From Viscum album (taxonomy: Eukaryota > Streptophyta > Magnoliopsida > Santalales > Viscaceae), in assembly GCA_963277665.1 (NCBI GenBank), contig OY728122.1, positions 1,545,864,868 to 1,545,928,867 of the forward strand: a DNA stretch of 64,000 bases, in the 5' to 3' direction. Each line of letters opens with the position of its first letter. The stretch's first letter is position 1. Position numbers and translations under genes: made by a program. Positions 49,860 to 63,547 of the stretch are shown one piece after another. The notes below the pieces were generated by a model. The model had not been told where the DNA came from. It saw only the letters and a program-made list of their open reading frames with translations, and searched no databases.

Positions 49860-52800
49860 AGTTTTCTAGCTCTCACATGATTCACATGATTTTAATGAGA
49901 TCGAACAATTTTTAAGTTGATTACCTTGTTTTTTTCAATTGTAAATATATTATTGAAACAAACCTAATTTTATAAAAACCCCTCAAGATGTGATACTTCT
50001 GGAGAAGTTAATTATTTCTATTGGTGTGACCATGGATCTATTTCAAGTTCCAAAACTGTAATATTATCACAATACAATGTGATAGAGTGTGTATTGGTAT
50101 ATACCACATAATGATATTGGATCACATTTTGTATCTATATGTATTATTTGGATACTTAAGAATCATCAACATAATTAGAATTTAATATATAATTAGTAAG
50201 CATTGGCTAATTTAATCTCCTTTGACCCACAATACCTTCCATGATGTTGAAAACAAATAATGACTATTAATTAAGATCATTCTGATTAGATTGAAGATTT
50301 ACAATAATATAATCCATGATGAAAAGCTTCTCTTCTCCTCCATGCACTTGTAACATATCTATAGTTATTCTTAGATTCTTAAGGATAGTTTTAAAAGAAG
50401 AACAATTATATTTTTCTGGATCTTATTGTCATTTCTATACTATGGTCAATGCATAGGAACCATCAAGTATATTAAATAAAATTACATACATGATTGATCC
50501 CATCACTAAATCATATTATATATTATGCATTATCTCATTCTCATGTTGGGTTTAAGGACACATATTCTTTGAATTATGTATACCTCAAGAAACTGAATCC
50601 AATTCCATCATTGATTATTCAATTTAAAATCTATTTAGTATTTTGTAAATGTATATACATTGAAATAGTCTAAGAATCCTCATGGGAAAAGACCAAATTA
50701 TTGCAATCCCTATAATATAGGATAATTCACCTAAGAATTTTATGGATAAAAACTAGTTCAACTAGTCATTAATATATTTCTACACTGTAATGTCATTTCC
50801 AATTAATAATAATTTATCAGAATTTATTATTAATATAAAAAACACATTCCAACTAAAAAAATATCAAAATATGGAAAAATTAATTCTTAATGAAATGATT
50901 TTTTTTCAAAATTCATCGAATTGGAAATTTAATGAACATAGTTCTTGAATCAATCCATAAAATGATCTCAAGAACCTTAAAATCTGTTAGGAATCACCTA
51001 TATTTACAATATCTTCTCATTTTGTCTTAGAGACTTGTTCCTAGAGGATTCCATTAAGAAATTATATTTTTATATCCACTATTAACATTTCATACCCATG
51101 GTAATCTTCTATAGAAGGTGGAATTCTGATCAATTTTAATAATAAAACATGTGAAAATGTTTAATTATAATCAATTCCTTGATGTAGTTTAAAAACTTTA
51201 TCCCATATACTTTGATAAGTGGTAATTACCTTACCTTCCATGACTAGTTTCACTTGATTATGAATTATCACCCTATTATCATTACATCAATTTTTTCATT
51301 GACTAGAACCCAAATATAGTTCAAAATAACAGAATCCATTTTTGAATTCATGGATTCTTACCATTTTGAACCATATAGGATGTTTACTTCCACTTTATAG
51401 GATATTGGTTAATCATTTTCAACCAATAATGAGTAACCATCATTAGTGTCTATATTACAATATATATTTATTTCTCTTATCTATCAAGTGATCATACACA
51501 ATACTTTTATTTTGGGAATTACTTCATCCATGGGGACTTGTGTAGTCTATTGTTGTAACATATCTTAAAACTACATCATCTACATCACCGATTTCAATAT
51601 TTATACCATTAATATTTCTATATATATATTCCCTTTCTAGAAATAGGGATTTTCTATGGATATTAACATTCTTTTATCCAGGGTTATATAGGTAGTACCT
51701 CTTTATTTCGATGGGATATGCTTAAATGATACACCTTTTTCCCTGAGATGCTAGTTTTTTTCCTTAGAGAACCTCAAAAATCACAATGTAACATCATACA
51801 TGTGTATGTGACAAAATTGGAGTCATTCCACTCCATAACTCAATGATAATTCTATTTTCCACATGAATGGGTTCTCAGTGTAGTGTGCATGCAAATATTT
51901 TTTATGAAATTCTCCAAAAAGGATAATGAAATATCTATATTACAAATCATCATCCATACCATGTCTATCATGGTACATTTAAAACATTCCCAACACTATT
52001 CATCTATGGTCTATAAGGTGGCGGGAGTTGAGATAAAATCCTAAAATCTTGTAAAGGGTTGATAAACTCATGTTTAAGATATTCACCACATCGATCTAAT
52101 CAAATCTTTTTTATCATCGTTCAAAGTTGATTCAAAACATTTTTCAAGAATTATTTGAATTTTGTAATGGACATGATATTACACAAAATAATTTTTATAT
52201 ATCCATATATATTAAATTCATCCAAAAATTTTAGGATTTAATAATAACCACCTCTAGCATCAATTAGAAATGGACAACACATATTAATATGTATGAGTCC
52301 TAAAATCTATGTTCCCCTTACACCCTGACCACAAAATAGTGGTTTGGTCATTTTTCCTTGTAAAAAAAAAATGAAATATTTTAAGTGGTTTTACCTCAAA
52401 AGATTCTATGTAAAATTCTTGATATATCATTGTCAAATGATTCACATTTACATGACCAAGAAGGTGATTCCATAGGTTGGTTATATATAAGACTTTTGAC
52501 CATGATTCATCATATATTTTTAATACATATCACTAATAATATTATTTATAAATACCATTAATTAAATATTCACTACCAAAACATATGATGTCTTTGTAAA
52601 ATAATCATATTTTAATCCCAAACATGAAATTATAATAATATACATCTAGGCATGATGCATAATTTGTGTTCTTGGTAACTATGGGTACATAATAAAAATA
52701 TCTTCAAAATAATATAATTCATATTGGAAATTAAATTTGGTAGTCAGTAATGGATAGCTAAACCATCCCCACGCCATTGGAAGCTCGCACATCCTCCACT

Positions 52801-52930
52801 CCTCTAGAAATATTTAGGAATCAACCTGGTCCCTATATTTTCTGATCGATGTGATGACCAAAATCATTATCTAATACCAAATGAGTATATATAGAAATGT
52901 TAAAATCAATAAAGAAAAAATGTTAACCTT
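49860..52930 (-). pseudogene. Copia pol remnant of element C
   Basis: Minus-strand order, with many stops, is as follows. The protease region has LDNDFGHHI near 52.85 kb (from LDTGCGSHI). GAG-pre-integrase has NLWNHLLGHV at about 52.47 kb (LWHxRLGHI). The integrase core has RCGEYLKHEFINPLQDFRISSQ near 52.05 kb (RGGEYLSxEFxxFLKExGIxSQ). Reverse transcriptase has YKARLVMEGK at about 51.27 kb, GIDYNxTFSHV and LKLIRI at 51.17 kb, YHGYEMLIVDIKIxFLNG at 51.08 kb, SFYGLIQE at 50.96 kb and LGELSYIIGIAI at 50.72 kb. It continues with GIHNSKNMCPxTQ and GSIMYVIL (50.59-50.48 kb), then the RNase H lead-in and KYHILRGF at about 49.99 kb. The set resembles plant Angela/Tork-type copia. Inserted residues after YKARLV suggest a small duplication or frame slip. 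Confidence 0.85.
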
Positions 52931-53402
52931 CCTCTTTTTTATGGGTTGATATCCTCTTTTATTTGCCTTTCTCTCCACATATATTTAATAAGAACTCATT
53001 TTCTTTACAATACCTAAGCATTTGTCTCTTATTTGAAATATTATTATCAAGATATTTAGAATTTTTAAGAGTCTTGGGACCCTTCGACTTGTTCTTCTTT
53101 TTCTTATTCACCACAATGTTTGTTTATTTGTCACACTCTATGTCCTTGTAAACATGAGGAATTAGGGTAAGATGTTTTGAAAGTACACTCTCATTATTTC
53201 ACACGTGATAAATAAAAATAAATTAGGTGAATTTCTTGGTTATTGTGGAATGTATGGGTTATATGTCCAACTCATCTTGAAATTTAATCCCTATGATGTT
53301 AAAGTGTACTATATATACAATAATAATAATTACATGTGTCCTAGATAGATATTAATCTCCATGATTAGTTCTAAATATAGAATTGGAGATATCATGTCTC
53401 TA

Positions 53403-53624
53403 TTATAACACCTTATATTGATATAGATCCGGAATGTGTGACAACATTCTATACACATACACGTTATCATGTTGAATCAAATGATCATTGGTGCTAGATG
53501 ATTGAATAAAACATTTAACATTGGTAGAATCATTCAAATTTTTCTCATATAAGGATAAATATTCATCACTAGCCTCATTATTCGGAGCATTAGGATTAGG
53601 TTCTTCTAATGTAATTAATTTCAT
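53403..53624 (-). pseudogene. gag remnant of element C
   Basis: A 73-codon open stretch on the minus strand contains NVKCFIQSSSTNDHLIQHDN, then VYVYRMLSHIPDLYQYKVL. It fits the copia gag pattern (D/E)VxCLMLAxMxPxLQxQFE followed by AYxMxxQLKxMFQxQA. Copia gag forms the particle. The start codon of the full gene is probably further upstream in decayed sequence. No zinc knuckle was recognised between this stretch and the protease. Position, just upstream of pol on the minus strand, agrees with the assignment. Confidence 0.65.
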
Positions 53625-56093
53625 TTTATGGCATTGGATAACGTGAATGTTCTATTGCAACTATTGGAAATTTGTTCCAGTGAAAATATTATCATTATCA
53701 TGTATGGATAATAGTGATATATTTTAATTCATTTTTATTATTTTTTTAATAAATTTTATTAGTAGATATTTAGTACATTATCTAATACAAATATAGAAAT
53801 ATAAAGAAATATTATATTTATTAATCTCCCACTATTTTAGTGAATAAAAATATCCCTCACCATTGGCTTAGGAATACTGTGTTTCTTTAACATTATAGTG
53901 GAATGGAACCATATTACCATTCCAATCACCCTAACACTTGTTATTCAATCAATTTATATGGGTTTATCTTGTAATTAAAATTTCAACTACATAAAATCAT
54001 TATTCCTTGAACTGTTGAGTGCATTCCCCAATCCTAAAATCGTTAAATTGGATATTCTCACACCAAGACATTTAGTTAAATTAGTTAATACTTTATATGT
54101 CAACCATTGATGTTAAATATTTTATGTCATCCCATACCATCATGTTATAATTCATAGATAACTGAAATCACCCCCACTTTGGATGGTCAGATAATTTAAA
54201 CTATGGTTCAATTTTAAATGAAGTAGTGGAAGGCTATAAAGACATAAAATATATAATTGAGAAAATTTATATTTTATCAATAAATATAAAATAGTTATCT
54301 TTATTACATGATTTTTAATATTATGAGGATTTACTTATGTGATTAACCTTATCTTAGAAAACATTTTTAGAAAAAATAATTTATTTTATTTTTATGTTCC
54401 ATGATTATTAATTCATCAATTCAAGTGATCTTGAAAGAACATACCTAAGGAAATGATCATGAATCATGAATGAATTAAAATAAAAATTAGTATAATCATG
54501 ATATTTTATGAATTTTTAGAATATATAGAGGATGATAAATTAACCATCAAACCTAGGGGTAAAACATTAGAACAATTAGGGTTTATAATATAGCTTTCCT
54601 CTTATCGACCTATGTATCTCTCTTGAATTGGGTTTTCCTCAACTAAGAACTCAGACCCCTCCTATTTCATGAGAGAATGATATATTACATAAATTTATAC
54701 CCACATACAAGTGAGGGGAACTAATAGATTGGTTTGGGGTTTACATAAAAGAAACAATGGTAATCCATTACCATAAAAAATGAGCGGAGAGATAAATACA
54801 AGTCACCAATTTAATTTAATAATAAATTTAATGAATCCTTTCAAAAAAAGGTTAAGTATAGTATCATGATCATCTACATGCATATAATGAATTACATGTT
54901 TGATAAAACTATCATTCAATTATGTTCATTTTACGTTATGATAAATCGCAATTGGATCAATAAATTATCTTCTTTAAATAATCAAATAATTTGTCTTAAT
55001 AATTTTCTAAATTTTATTTATATTCCCATTACATCTAATTTTAATAAAAATAAATAAATATATTTAATATTAAATGTCTATAATAAAAAACATTCCATTG
55101 AGGCAACATGATGAGTACATGTTCGAAATAAACATTGTCTATAATACATGTATATGTTTTAGTCTTAGTAATTGTGTACATGAAATAATCACATTATTTC
55201 ACATCATGTACTGTCAACTTAATGATCACATAGTTTAAATTCTACTTACTTAGGGTGTTATTCTTCAATACATGTAGATTAATAATAGTAATATGACTTA
55301 TACATGAAATATAGATCAGTACATAATAAAAAATTAATTAGAAATTTATAAATAAAACCTCATATTATGGTGTATCCTATCAGCTTATTTGACACACATA
55401 AGCTCATTATGATATGTTTTTATAGTATAAAAATATAACTTTCTATTCATTATAATTTTTAAAAAGTACATGGTATATAAATTAAAGATACAAGTATTTT
55501 ATTATTCTCCCAAAATATTTGTGACACAATCTAGGAACTGAATGTGTAACAGTGGCATGGAAAATTATATAGCACATAGTGATTACATGGGATATATGGT
55601 GTGTGGTATCCAATTTACCTAGCCAACATTCATGTATGATATGTATGAATATACATATCACATTTTCTAACTAATGGACTACACACCGTGTATGGATGTT
55701 ACACGGTGTGTACACCAACCAATAGCGTTCCAGTAAATCCTTTTAAACATGTTTTGTATAACTAATTTCACTACATCTATTAAACTCACATGATATGAGT
55801 AAATTTAAAATTAATTATTTTTTATGTTAAACATATGTACACATAGTTAACCTCTATATTACATTGTGTGTACTCTTGTTATCCCGCTCGATTCCTTGGC
55901 ACCTCAAGATGAGATCTTCTAATTAATTTAATTTATAAAATTAATTAATTTTATTATATTTATAATAAATGATTAATATGAATATTTATCTATCAATTCA
56001 TAATAAATAATGTTCAAATTTTAATTTAATACCAATAAAAAATGAGTAAATTAATATGGGATCATTAAATAATTATAATTAATTATATGACTA
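53625..56093 (-). other. Long unassigned stretch between primer site and gag of element C
   Basis: About 2.5 kb separates the primer site from the gag remnant, far more than a usual copia leader. No domain is visible. A short block at 55.58-55.75 kb contains GGTGTGTAG/TACACGG motifs recalling element A's LTR on the opposite strand. Part of it may therefore be a further insertion, such as a solo LTR, but no clear ends or target duplication were found. Confidence 0.45.
55680..55712. repeat. Perfect 13-bp inverted repeat with 7-base loop
   Basis: TACACACCGTGTA, loop TGGATGT, then TACACGGTGTGTA. The arms match without error and keep a CpG in each arm, in a region otherwise strongly decayed. It could form a hairpin or be a two-site protein target; no function is shown. 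Confidence 0.85.
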
Positions 56094-56103
56094 TTTGATA
56101 CCA
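56094..56103 (-). other. Primer-binding site of element C
   Basis: On the minus strand TGGTATCAAA lies two bases after the 5' LTR end (..CCATCA-TG-). It matches the TGGTATCAGA core of the tRNA-Met primer site at nine of ten positions. Confidence 0.75.
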
Positions 56104-56105
56104 CA

Positions 56106-58116
56106 TGATGGTTTTGGGAGTAGGGGTAGTTTCAGATTAAGTCTTGCATAAATTTTATTTTATTCATGATAAATGACTAATATAATATTTACATGATGGT
56201 AAAAACTATAATCAACAGAATTGAATCCATTAATATTGACAAGGGATAAACATCATAACCTAAGTTCAAGACTGTCATATATATTTTATATAATAAATTT
56301 ATGAATTTTACAAATCACTATACCTGGAATTATTTCATGGTTGATGGATCTTAAAACATATCTACATCATACAATTGTTTCATTAAAATAATAAATAATA
56401 TATTACCTCGAGTGGTTATCAAAACATGTCCATAAATATCCAATCATCGTCATATGATTCTATAAGTTCTAGCATTGTAGATCCAATCACCTGAGTTGTT
56501 CACCATTGATCTCCCTAAGAACCACTTTTAATTGATTCTACATTATCACTCTATACTCTTGAATGGATTGTGAATGAATGTTTATCACCATTCAAGGGAT
56601 AATTATTAGGGTAGGGATCTCTCCAGGGCTTCATGATGATTCTTCTAATTCTATTTTATATAAAAAAAATGAATTCCATATCATGAAAAATGGTATAATT
56701 GGGTTTATATACCTCTACGGTTAGAAATAAAATATTATATAAGTTCAATTTCTTATATATTTAATCCATTATATACCCCATCTCTATAATAATAACAATA
56801 TTATTATTTTAGGACATGTGATAAAAATGAGAATTAAGGTATATATTACTAATTTAAGTAATATTCTATATATATTATTCCTCACTAGAACATTAATCTG
56901 TGTCTACCATTCCACCATAATATTTATCAGGACTTTAATAATAATTATTTATTTAATAAATAAATATCTCTGTATTATTTACCAATAAATAATAAATAAT
57001 ATACCATCTTAATATAAATATAAGATGTATTAAATACACTACTCACATAATATTCTCTTGAAATATTGGTAACATAATAAATGAAATCTAGAATGCATGA
57101 ATAATTATTAAACCAGGCCTGATAATAATATTTTACCAAAATTTTAACTGATAAATAATAGAATATTATTGAAATATGATTCTAGATACACTTAGTGTGT
57201 GCCCACTAGGCCTCATTCTTAGTGGCATTAGGAGAAGTGGCCTAAAGTCAAAGGTTATCATATAAAATCATACTATGGAACCCATAGAGATTTTTTTTAA
57301 TGATTCATTGATATAATAAATCATATATATTCTTATTTTGTAATATAATACCTTTATTAATATACCTATAATCATATAGGTTCAATTCTAGTTCCATCAA
57401 TTTATGTTCTTGATGTCTCTTTTATTGACATTCCATAAATTGAACATACCTATAGAACACCTTGTCCATGGACTTATTTAGGACATATAATTTCCATAAG
57501 AGGACTATAGATATCATATTCCATTGAATAAAATATGTGATAAATTCTTTCTCACATTATTCATTTTTTGAAATATTACTTGTGATTCAAACAACGTATC
57601 CGACCCCACAAACAACATGGGTCGTCACAATTTTCATCAATACATCAAATAATGAGACTTATAAAACTCATTAATAATAATATTAAAATGGAAGGATCAA
57701 TACAGACTTCCACATCTAGGAAAATAAAATGAACAATTTAAATGTTTATTTCATACAGGAAGATCTAGTTCTACTGATATCCTACAATAGATGTTACCAA
57801 TGACATATACCATGTGAAAATGCAAAAATATTCTATTAGTATCACCCTTGTTATCATGTATCATTTGATTCCATAAAATATTATTATATGGATATAGGAA
57901 ATATATTTAAATATATAGTATTAGCATATCTAGGTTCTCATTATAGAGGGAAATTTCTATGACTTTTTAGTGTGAGTACTACTAATGATATTATCACATA
58001 CTATATCACACATAAAAATAATAATGATTTGATAATATGTTTAATATTATTCAAAATTTTGAATAAAATTTATCATAAATTACATAGAAGATTGTTTTAT
58101 GGAACTAATTTCAACA
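56106..58116 (-). repeat. 5' LTR of element C (about 2011 bp)
   Basis: Collinear with 47807-49820 at an offset of about 8.3 kb. Its edges are set by the primer site at the low side. At the high side they are set by TTTCAACA, corresponding to the AATCCAACA edge of the other LTR. The open stretch 57972-58211 crosses the edge and is chance. Confidence 0.82.
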
Positions 58117-58440
58117 TAAATAAAATATATACCCAAACATTAAAATATAAGATTTCAATACATATTATATATGGTAATCACCCTACTTTGTTATATAACT
58201 GTACAAGTTAGGAATTTAAATCATCTATAATTGTTTATAAATTTTATGTGGATTTATCAAAATATATCCCATTATAGTCTCCATGCAGGTGTATAGTTGG
58301 TCTTCCATTTTATATAACAGGTGATGATTGAGATAGTTACCCACAATCCAAATTAAATGTTATTTATATCAGTCCTAGACCAGCCCTTTAGGATGCAGTG
58401 CTAAAAACCCAATATTTAAATTTTAATATTTGATAAGGAT
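58117..58440 (-). mobile_element. Internal region copy 2, third piece
   Basis: It resumes collinearity with copy 1 at about 21.99-22.33 kb. The shared blocks are ACATAAATAAAATAT (58.11/21.99 kb), ATCAAAAT-x-ATATCC-x-(C/A)(T/x)T with TGTAGTTxGG (58.26/22.12 kb) and the TATC-x-TxC block with TTxxATTxTTATAAx (58.37/22.25 kb). An LTR3 would be expected next, but I could not match the following sequence to LTR1 or LTR2. Confidence 0.5.
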
Positions 58441-61152
58441 AAAATTAAACCAATTTTATTCATCTAAAATATAGATGATAAAACAAAAAAAATTGATCAC
58501 TTATATATCCAACGACATTTTAGGATTATAATTTTTATTAATTATGAAAAACCTAACAACAACCATTTGTTCAATATATCATTTTTACAACTATACTCAT
58601 CTTTTCTTATTTTTAAAAATGTTTGAAATATATCCAATATGATTATTAACATATGAATACATTATATATGTAATTAATTTAACATCATTATTCTTAATCT
58701 AGTTAAATAGAAAACCACAGAATGTGGAGATAAAATACTCGTTAGGGTAAATATAACCATTAAAAATTTAATTTCATCTGTGAAAATAAGATGAAAATAC
58801 ATTTATCATGAAATAATCAATATTCTTGATCATAAGATAAGATAATTTGTATCCATTAAAACTAGGATCATAAATCAAGAGAAAAATTACAAGGATTTAT
58901 CATAATATAAGATTCATATAAGTAAAAAATTGTGATCTATGGGAATATAACCGAGAAGGAAATGATCTATTAGTAATCATAAAAAACCATGGATAACTAT
59001 ATTGGTTTCTTGGAACATGAGAAATTCATTTTGGAATCACAAAACCAGACACCTAAAATATCTCTTATTAGTAACCTATAAACTATAAAATTAATCATCT
59101 ATTAGGGTTAACCTATAATCAATTAACATTATCTTATATTTGATTTAAAATAAATACAACATCTCTATGGAGTATCTTTATCTAGTTCACTTCATCTTAT
59201 TACCTAATGCATTGGAAGGCTATATTGAATCCACCCATAACATATCATACATAGTACCCCAAGTATTTTTGGTTCACTTATATGTCAATTTTTATAAAAA
59301 CAATCTATGTATGATATTATAAGAAACACATGGATTCATTAATTTTTTCAAAACTGTCATAACATGGTTTACTCACAAAAATGAAATGGTTTTCCCAAAA
59401 ATAACATTAAAACATAATCATAAACTATTCAATGAAATTATGTGAATTGTGTCATAATTCCATATACCTAGTTAAGAAAATTAATCATTACTATTATTTC
59501 ACATATACGCAAATAATATTAAATACATTTAAAAACATATAGGGATAGGTGGGTAAAATACCCTTTTATTTCGATACCATTATACACAAAAAATAAAAAA
59601 TATTAGGTGAAATATTTTTTAAAAATAACCTTATAAAATTATAATTGAATATTAAATGAATATAATATTCATTATTTTAGGAAAATACATTCATTTATGA
59701 ATCATTAAATATAATCATTATTTTTTATCATTTTTAATATTAGTGAAATGTTACCCATTTAGAAATCATTATGAAATTTTATGTTAAAATTTTATAGAAG
59801 AAGGTTAAAGAGAAAGGAAAAAAATTATAAAAGCGTATATGATTAGAAAATTAAATTCATGAAATAATATAATGATCATTGTTGGATGGTTTGATTCAAA
59901 GTTGTTAACAACATTAAAATATTATTTTTAAATAAAATCCCCTTTTCAACCATTTAAAAAAACCAATTGAATGAAATAACATAAGAAGTAAAATAAAATA
60001 CCATGACTATAAAAATGGTATAAAATTATATATCAATATTTATTTTATACACCATGTAAATTAAAATAATTGAATCAATTAAAACGCATCTCAAATAATG
60101 ATGTTTTGAGACGTGGAACCCTTGCATCTTTGGTCATGCTTGAATAAAAAATCCGTTGAATAAGGGAACCTAAAATCATTATGTGAAATAAATAATTTCC
60201 ATGAGATAATATTATAAAACACATTCACGGGGAAATAAGAAAACTATATTATAAAAATCTCAGTCTACAACATGAACTTTATCTCAAGGAATTGGAATTG
60301 AGAAAATGAATAATCATTATTCATTTAAAAAACATTAATCCATATCACTGAAAAGATGGAACTTCAACAGAATAATAAATATTATGATAAAATAGTCATT
60401 CATGATATAATATCTCAATGGGTAGTATATAAACCATATAAAACTAATCTGGTTAATAATAATAGTGATTTCTTAAATAAACAATATTAAGACGAATAAT
60501 CTGTACAAAGATAGCATCATTGAAGATTGAATTTAATCAGTGAAGCTGTTATGTGTAACAATTGTAAAACTACCAGAAAAATTAAAAGAAAAACCTAGTA
60601 AATTAATGGGACATTACATACATAATCTAGTCATATCATATTCAATGATGTATAAGTATAACCCTATGAATGGAAATTGAGTTATGAAACCCCTTAAATA
60701 TAGGCCATAAATTATACATATTAATTTCTTATATAATAATGTTTCATCAATTGTTCAATATCTTAAAGAAACATTTTCCTATTTATTACATTATTATTAA
60801 ACCATTTTTTTCATTTTTTTTTCAAATAGTTAATTTATTATCTTTTTATTTCAACGTACTTTATTTTAGGATGTTTGGGTGATAATTGAAAAATGATTTT
60901 TTGGTTGAACATGGCCAAAGTGGCCTAAATTCCATGATATCTAGAATAATAATCAGCAATTTATTATATTTTTTACACATAAAATAAAATTTTAGAGTAA
61001 AATATTAAAAGGGGATATCAAAAAATACCATCAATTTATGGAATTGGTATTCTACCTATACACATGGGTGTGGTAATTGGTTCTTAGTAGGGTGAAATGT
61101 ATTAAAGTAAAAAATATATCATATTTGATGAACTGTAATTATGCCTTGAATA
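58441..61152. other. AT-rich stretch, no feature recognised (expected site of LTR3)
   Basis: Neither the 31-bp repeat array nor the other LTR1/LTR2 landmarks could be found here. No gene or domain is visible on either strand. It may be a very diverged LTR3, a different LTR subfamily, or unrelated DNA beyond a truncation. It ends at the 5' LTR of element D. Confidence 0.5.
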
Positions 61153-63544
61153 TATAATCCCATAATTCAAGGATGTATGTTATTGTTCCATTTTTTTATT
61201 AACTTTAAATTGGTCAATGAAATATTTAATGGGTGTATGTGGAGAGTTAGGGGTGTTTTGGGAGTTTGGGATACTAAAGTGGGGTGGTGGTGGACATCTG
61301 GTGAACGTTTCATGGTTGGTGCATGGTTAGTAGTAAGCCTGGACACTAATTATTCATCTCTAGAGGTAAGATTCAATGTTTTTGAAACTATTCATAGGGT
61401 AAAGATGAATCCATGCCAGATTTAACAATTCCAACCCACACTAACAAGGCATTGTTTTTCAAACTATATGGTCTCCCTATGAAGTTGTGGGATCTATCCC
61501 CCTCTTAGATAGAGGTTGTAAAATTTTTACATCATTTTTTGGCCAACCGTGTGGCCAAACCATATTCCCCATTATAAATGTTGGATTTTACCATTCCCAT
61601 TCCTCATATAATATTTTATTACTATATTTTCCTCTCCATTTCTCATACAATAGCCAATGGTACAGACCCTTCCTCCTAAAGATTCAATGGATCAATATAC
61701 CTCATTTTTATGTTGTTTGTATTATCATTAGGTTCATATCAAGGATACATGTTAGTATGAAACTCATCATTGTTATTTTTTCTTTATTATTTATAGTGTA
61801 ACCATTATTCATATTTCAAATACCTAAAACCCTCTTTTTAGTGGATTTAGTTTTGGTGTATTAAAGACTGTTTAATTTATAATCAAAGAGTAAGATTGAG
61901 CATGCAGTTTTCTACTGAAATGTGGAAGGAAGAGTACAAGAAATATCCTAAAGTCATGATGATTGGATTAAGTGTATCTAGAATTATTCTTGTTACATTA
62001 TACTATTTTTTGGGTTTTTCATTGTATAAATTATCAATTAATTAGTATATTGATGATTTGAACACTTCATGTATTTGTGAGATTCATTATGGTGGATTAA
62101 TCCTAGATAAGGCCCACCCATGGTGTGTTGTTATTTACATTAAAAAGGGGATTGAATAGTTATGTGTATAATTGAATTTTTATGAGATATATCATATGAT
62201 AAATATGTTTACATTTTAGAATAAGTTACAAAATGATATTAATGGAAATTGTGACTAGTTTCTAACACGTGACAAGGGGTGTTTAGTATAATGGTAAATG
62301 TGTTAAATAAATTATGGTTTGAAAATGATAAAAGTTTTAATGAGATATTGAATGTCAATGATAAATGTGTTAAATTGATCAAGGAATATATATGAAATAT
62401 TTTTTTGGAAAAGGGACAATGAATAAAAATGATTGAAGTATAAATGTTTTATTATTTGTTAATGATGATTGTATTAAATGGTTTTTATGTGGTATATGTA
62501 TCAAATTGTTATGGAATAATGTGCATATGGATTGGTTTTTTGTGTGGTATTTCTAATGTTCTATTCCCACAAGTTGTATTAGAAAGTTCTTTAATCTTAC
62601 CCCTATGATACATGGGTTTGGGAGTTGGATTGATTCTATGCACCCCCAATAGAAACATGGGATGTGATTACCTAGACAGAGGATCCCTAGTACATTTAAT
62701 ATAATGCATGGGTTCGAGAGTTAGACTAATTCTCTAAACCCTTAAAAGATTCATGGGATATGATTTCTTAGACTGGGGAATCATGTATGTGTTATGTAAT
62801 GACTTGTGTAATGTTTTCCCATGTGATAAATGGAACCTTATTCCTTCCATTGTGAATTTATTATATGAATGGAATAAGGTAGAGTATAATTTATGAAAAT
62901 TTTGAAACCATGAAATTAATGATGGAAGTGATTATGGTAAACATTTTTAACTTGGGGCACCCTAGTTATATTGTATTTATTTTATTATTCATTGTGTACA
63001 TTCCTACACTATCTGTTTTGACTGTATATTTTGAATACATAGTTAGTTATGGCCTACTGAGTTGTACTCACATCCTACTCTGTCCTCTATTGGGTACCTG
63101 AGTATCCTTTATAGATTCAGGTTATGACTATGGTAGGGGACCTATTCTAGATGGTTGATTTGGACCAGGGTTGAGCTAGGAGGTGGGATCCTGACAAAAA
63201 GTCAGGATGCATATTGGTATTTGTTTAAGATTGTATTCATTTTCTGTTTTCCACACACTTTCCAAAATAAGACATGAAATAGAATAATTAATGTTGTCTC
63301 TAGGATTATACCCAATTTTGGTGAATGTATTTGATATGAATGTTAATTTATTACCTATCTCCTTTACTTTCTTTTTTATTTTTAGTGGATTACTCTATTA
63401 ATGTTGGTATAGTCTCCCCACATGTTATGTTGGACTATCACTGCTATTTTCCCACCCCTAGCATATAACAGTTCATTTCTAATGTCATGTGGTGACCCTT
63501 TTTGGGGCCTAAGATATAATGGAAACATGGTCAGGGACATCACA
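61153..63544 (+). repeat. 5' LTR of element D (about 2.39 kb)
   Basis: The end, GGTCAGGGACATCACA, is well fixed by the primer site. The start, TATAATCCCATAATTC, read as a decayed TGTAACCCC, is inferred from LTR length and is less sure. Open stretches at 61177-61425, 61487-61801 and 62910-63101 lie inside the LTR and show no domain. Confidence 0.68.
62611..62800. repeat. Two-copy 96-bp tandem duplication in the LTR of element D
   Basis: CATGGGTTTGGGAGTTGGA (62611) recurs as CATGGGTTCGAGAGTTAGA (62707). Both are followed by matching CATGGGAT(G/A)TGATT and AGAC(A/T)GxGGAxTC blocks. LTRs of element B have only loosely similar sequence here. Confidence 0.8.
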
Positions 63545-63547
63545 ATG

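Larger units (their letters stand above)
47803..58116 (-). mobile_element. Copia element C (minus strand, about 10.3 kb)
   Basis: Two LTRs of about 2.01 kb flank a copia-ordered internal region read on the minus strand: gag, protease, integrase, reverse transcriptase, RNase H. Integrase ahead of reverse transcriptase is diagnostic for Ty1/copia. A polypurine tract (49821-49833) and a tRNA-Met-like primer site (56094-56103) fix the LTR edges. The site is in internal copy 2 of the minus-strand gypsy-like element. TAAAT occurs at 47798-47802 and 58117-58121, and uninterrupted copy 1 has a single CATAAATAAAATAT at 21986, which supports a TAAAT target duplication. Heavily broken by stops. Confidence 0.85.

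Noticed and set aside
58441..61152. Third copy of the 4.3-kb LTR
   Set aside because: The 31-bp array and other landmarks could not be found at the expected positions, so I do not annotate LTR3.
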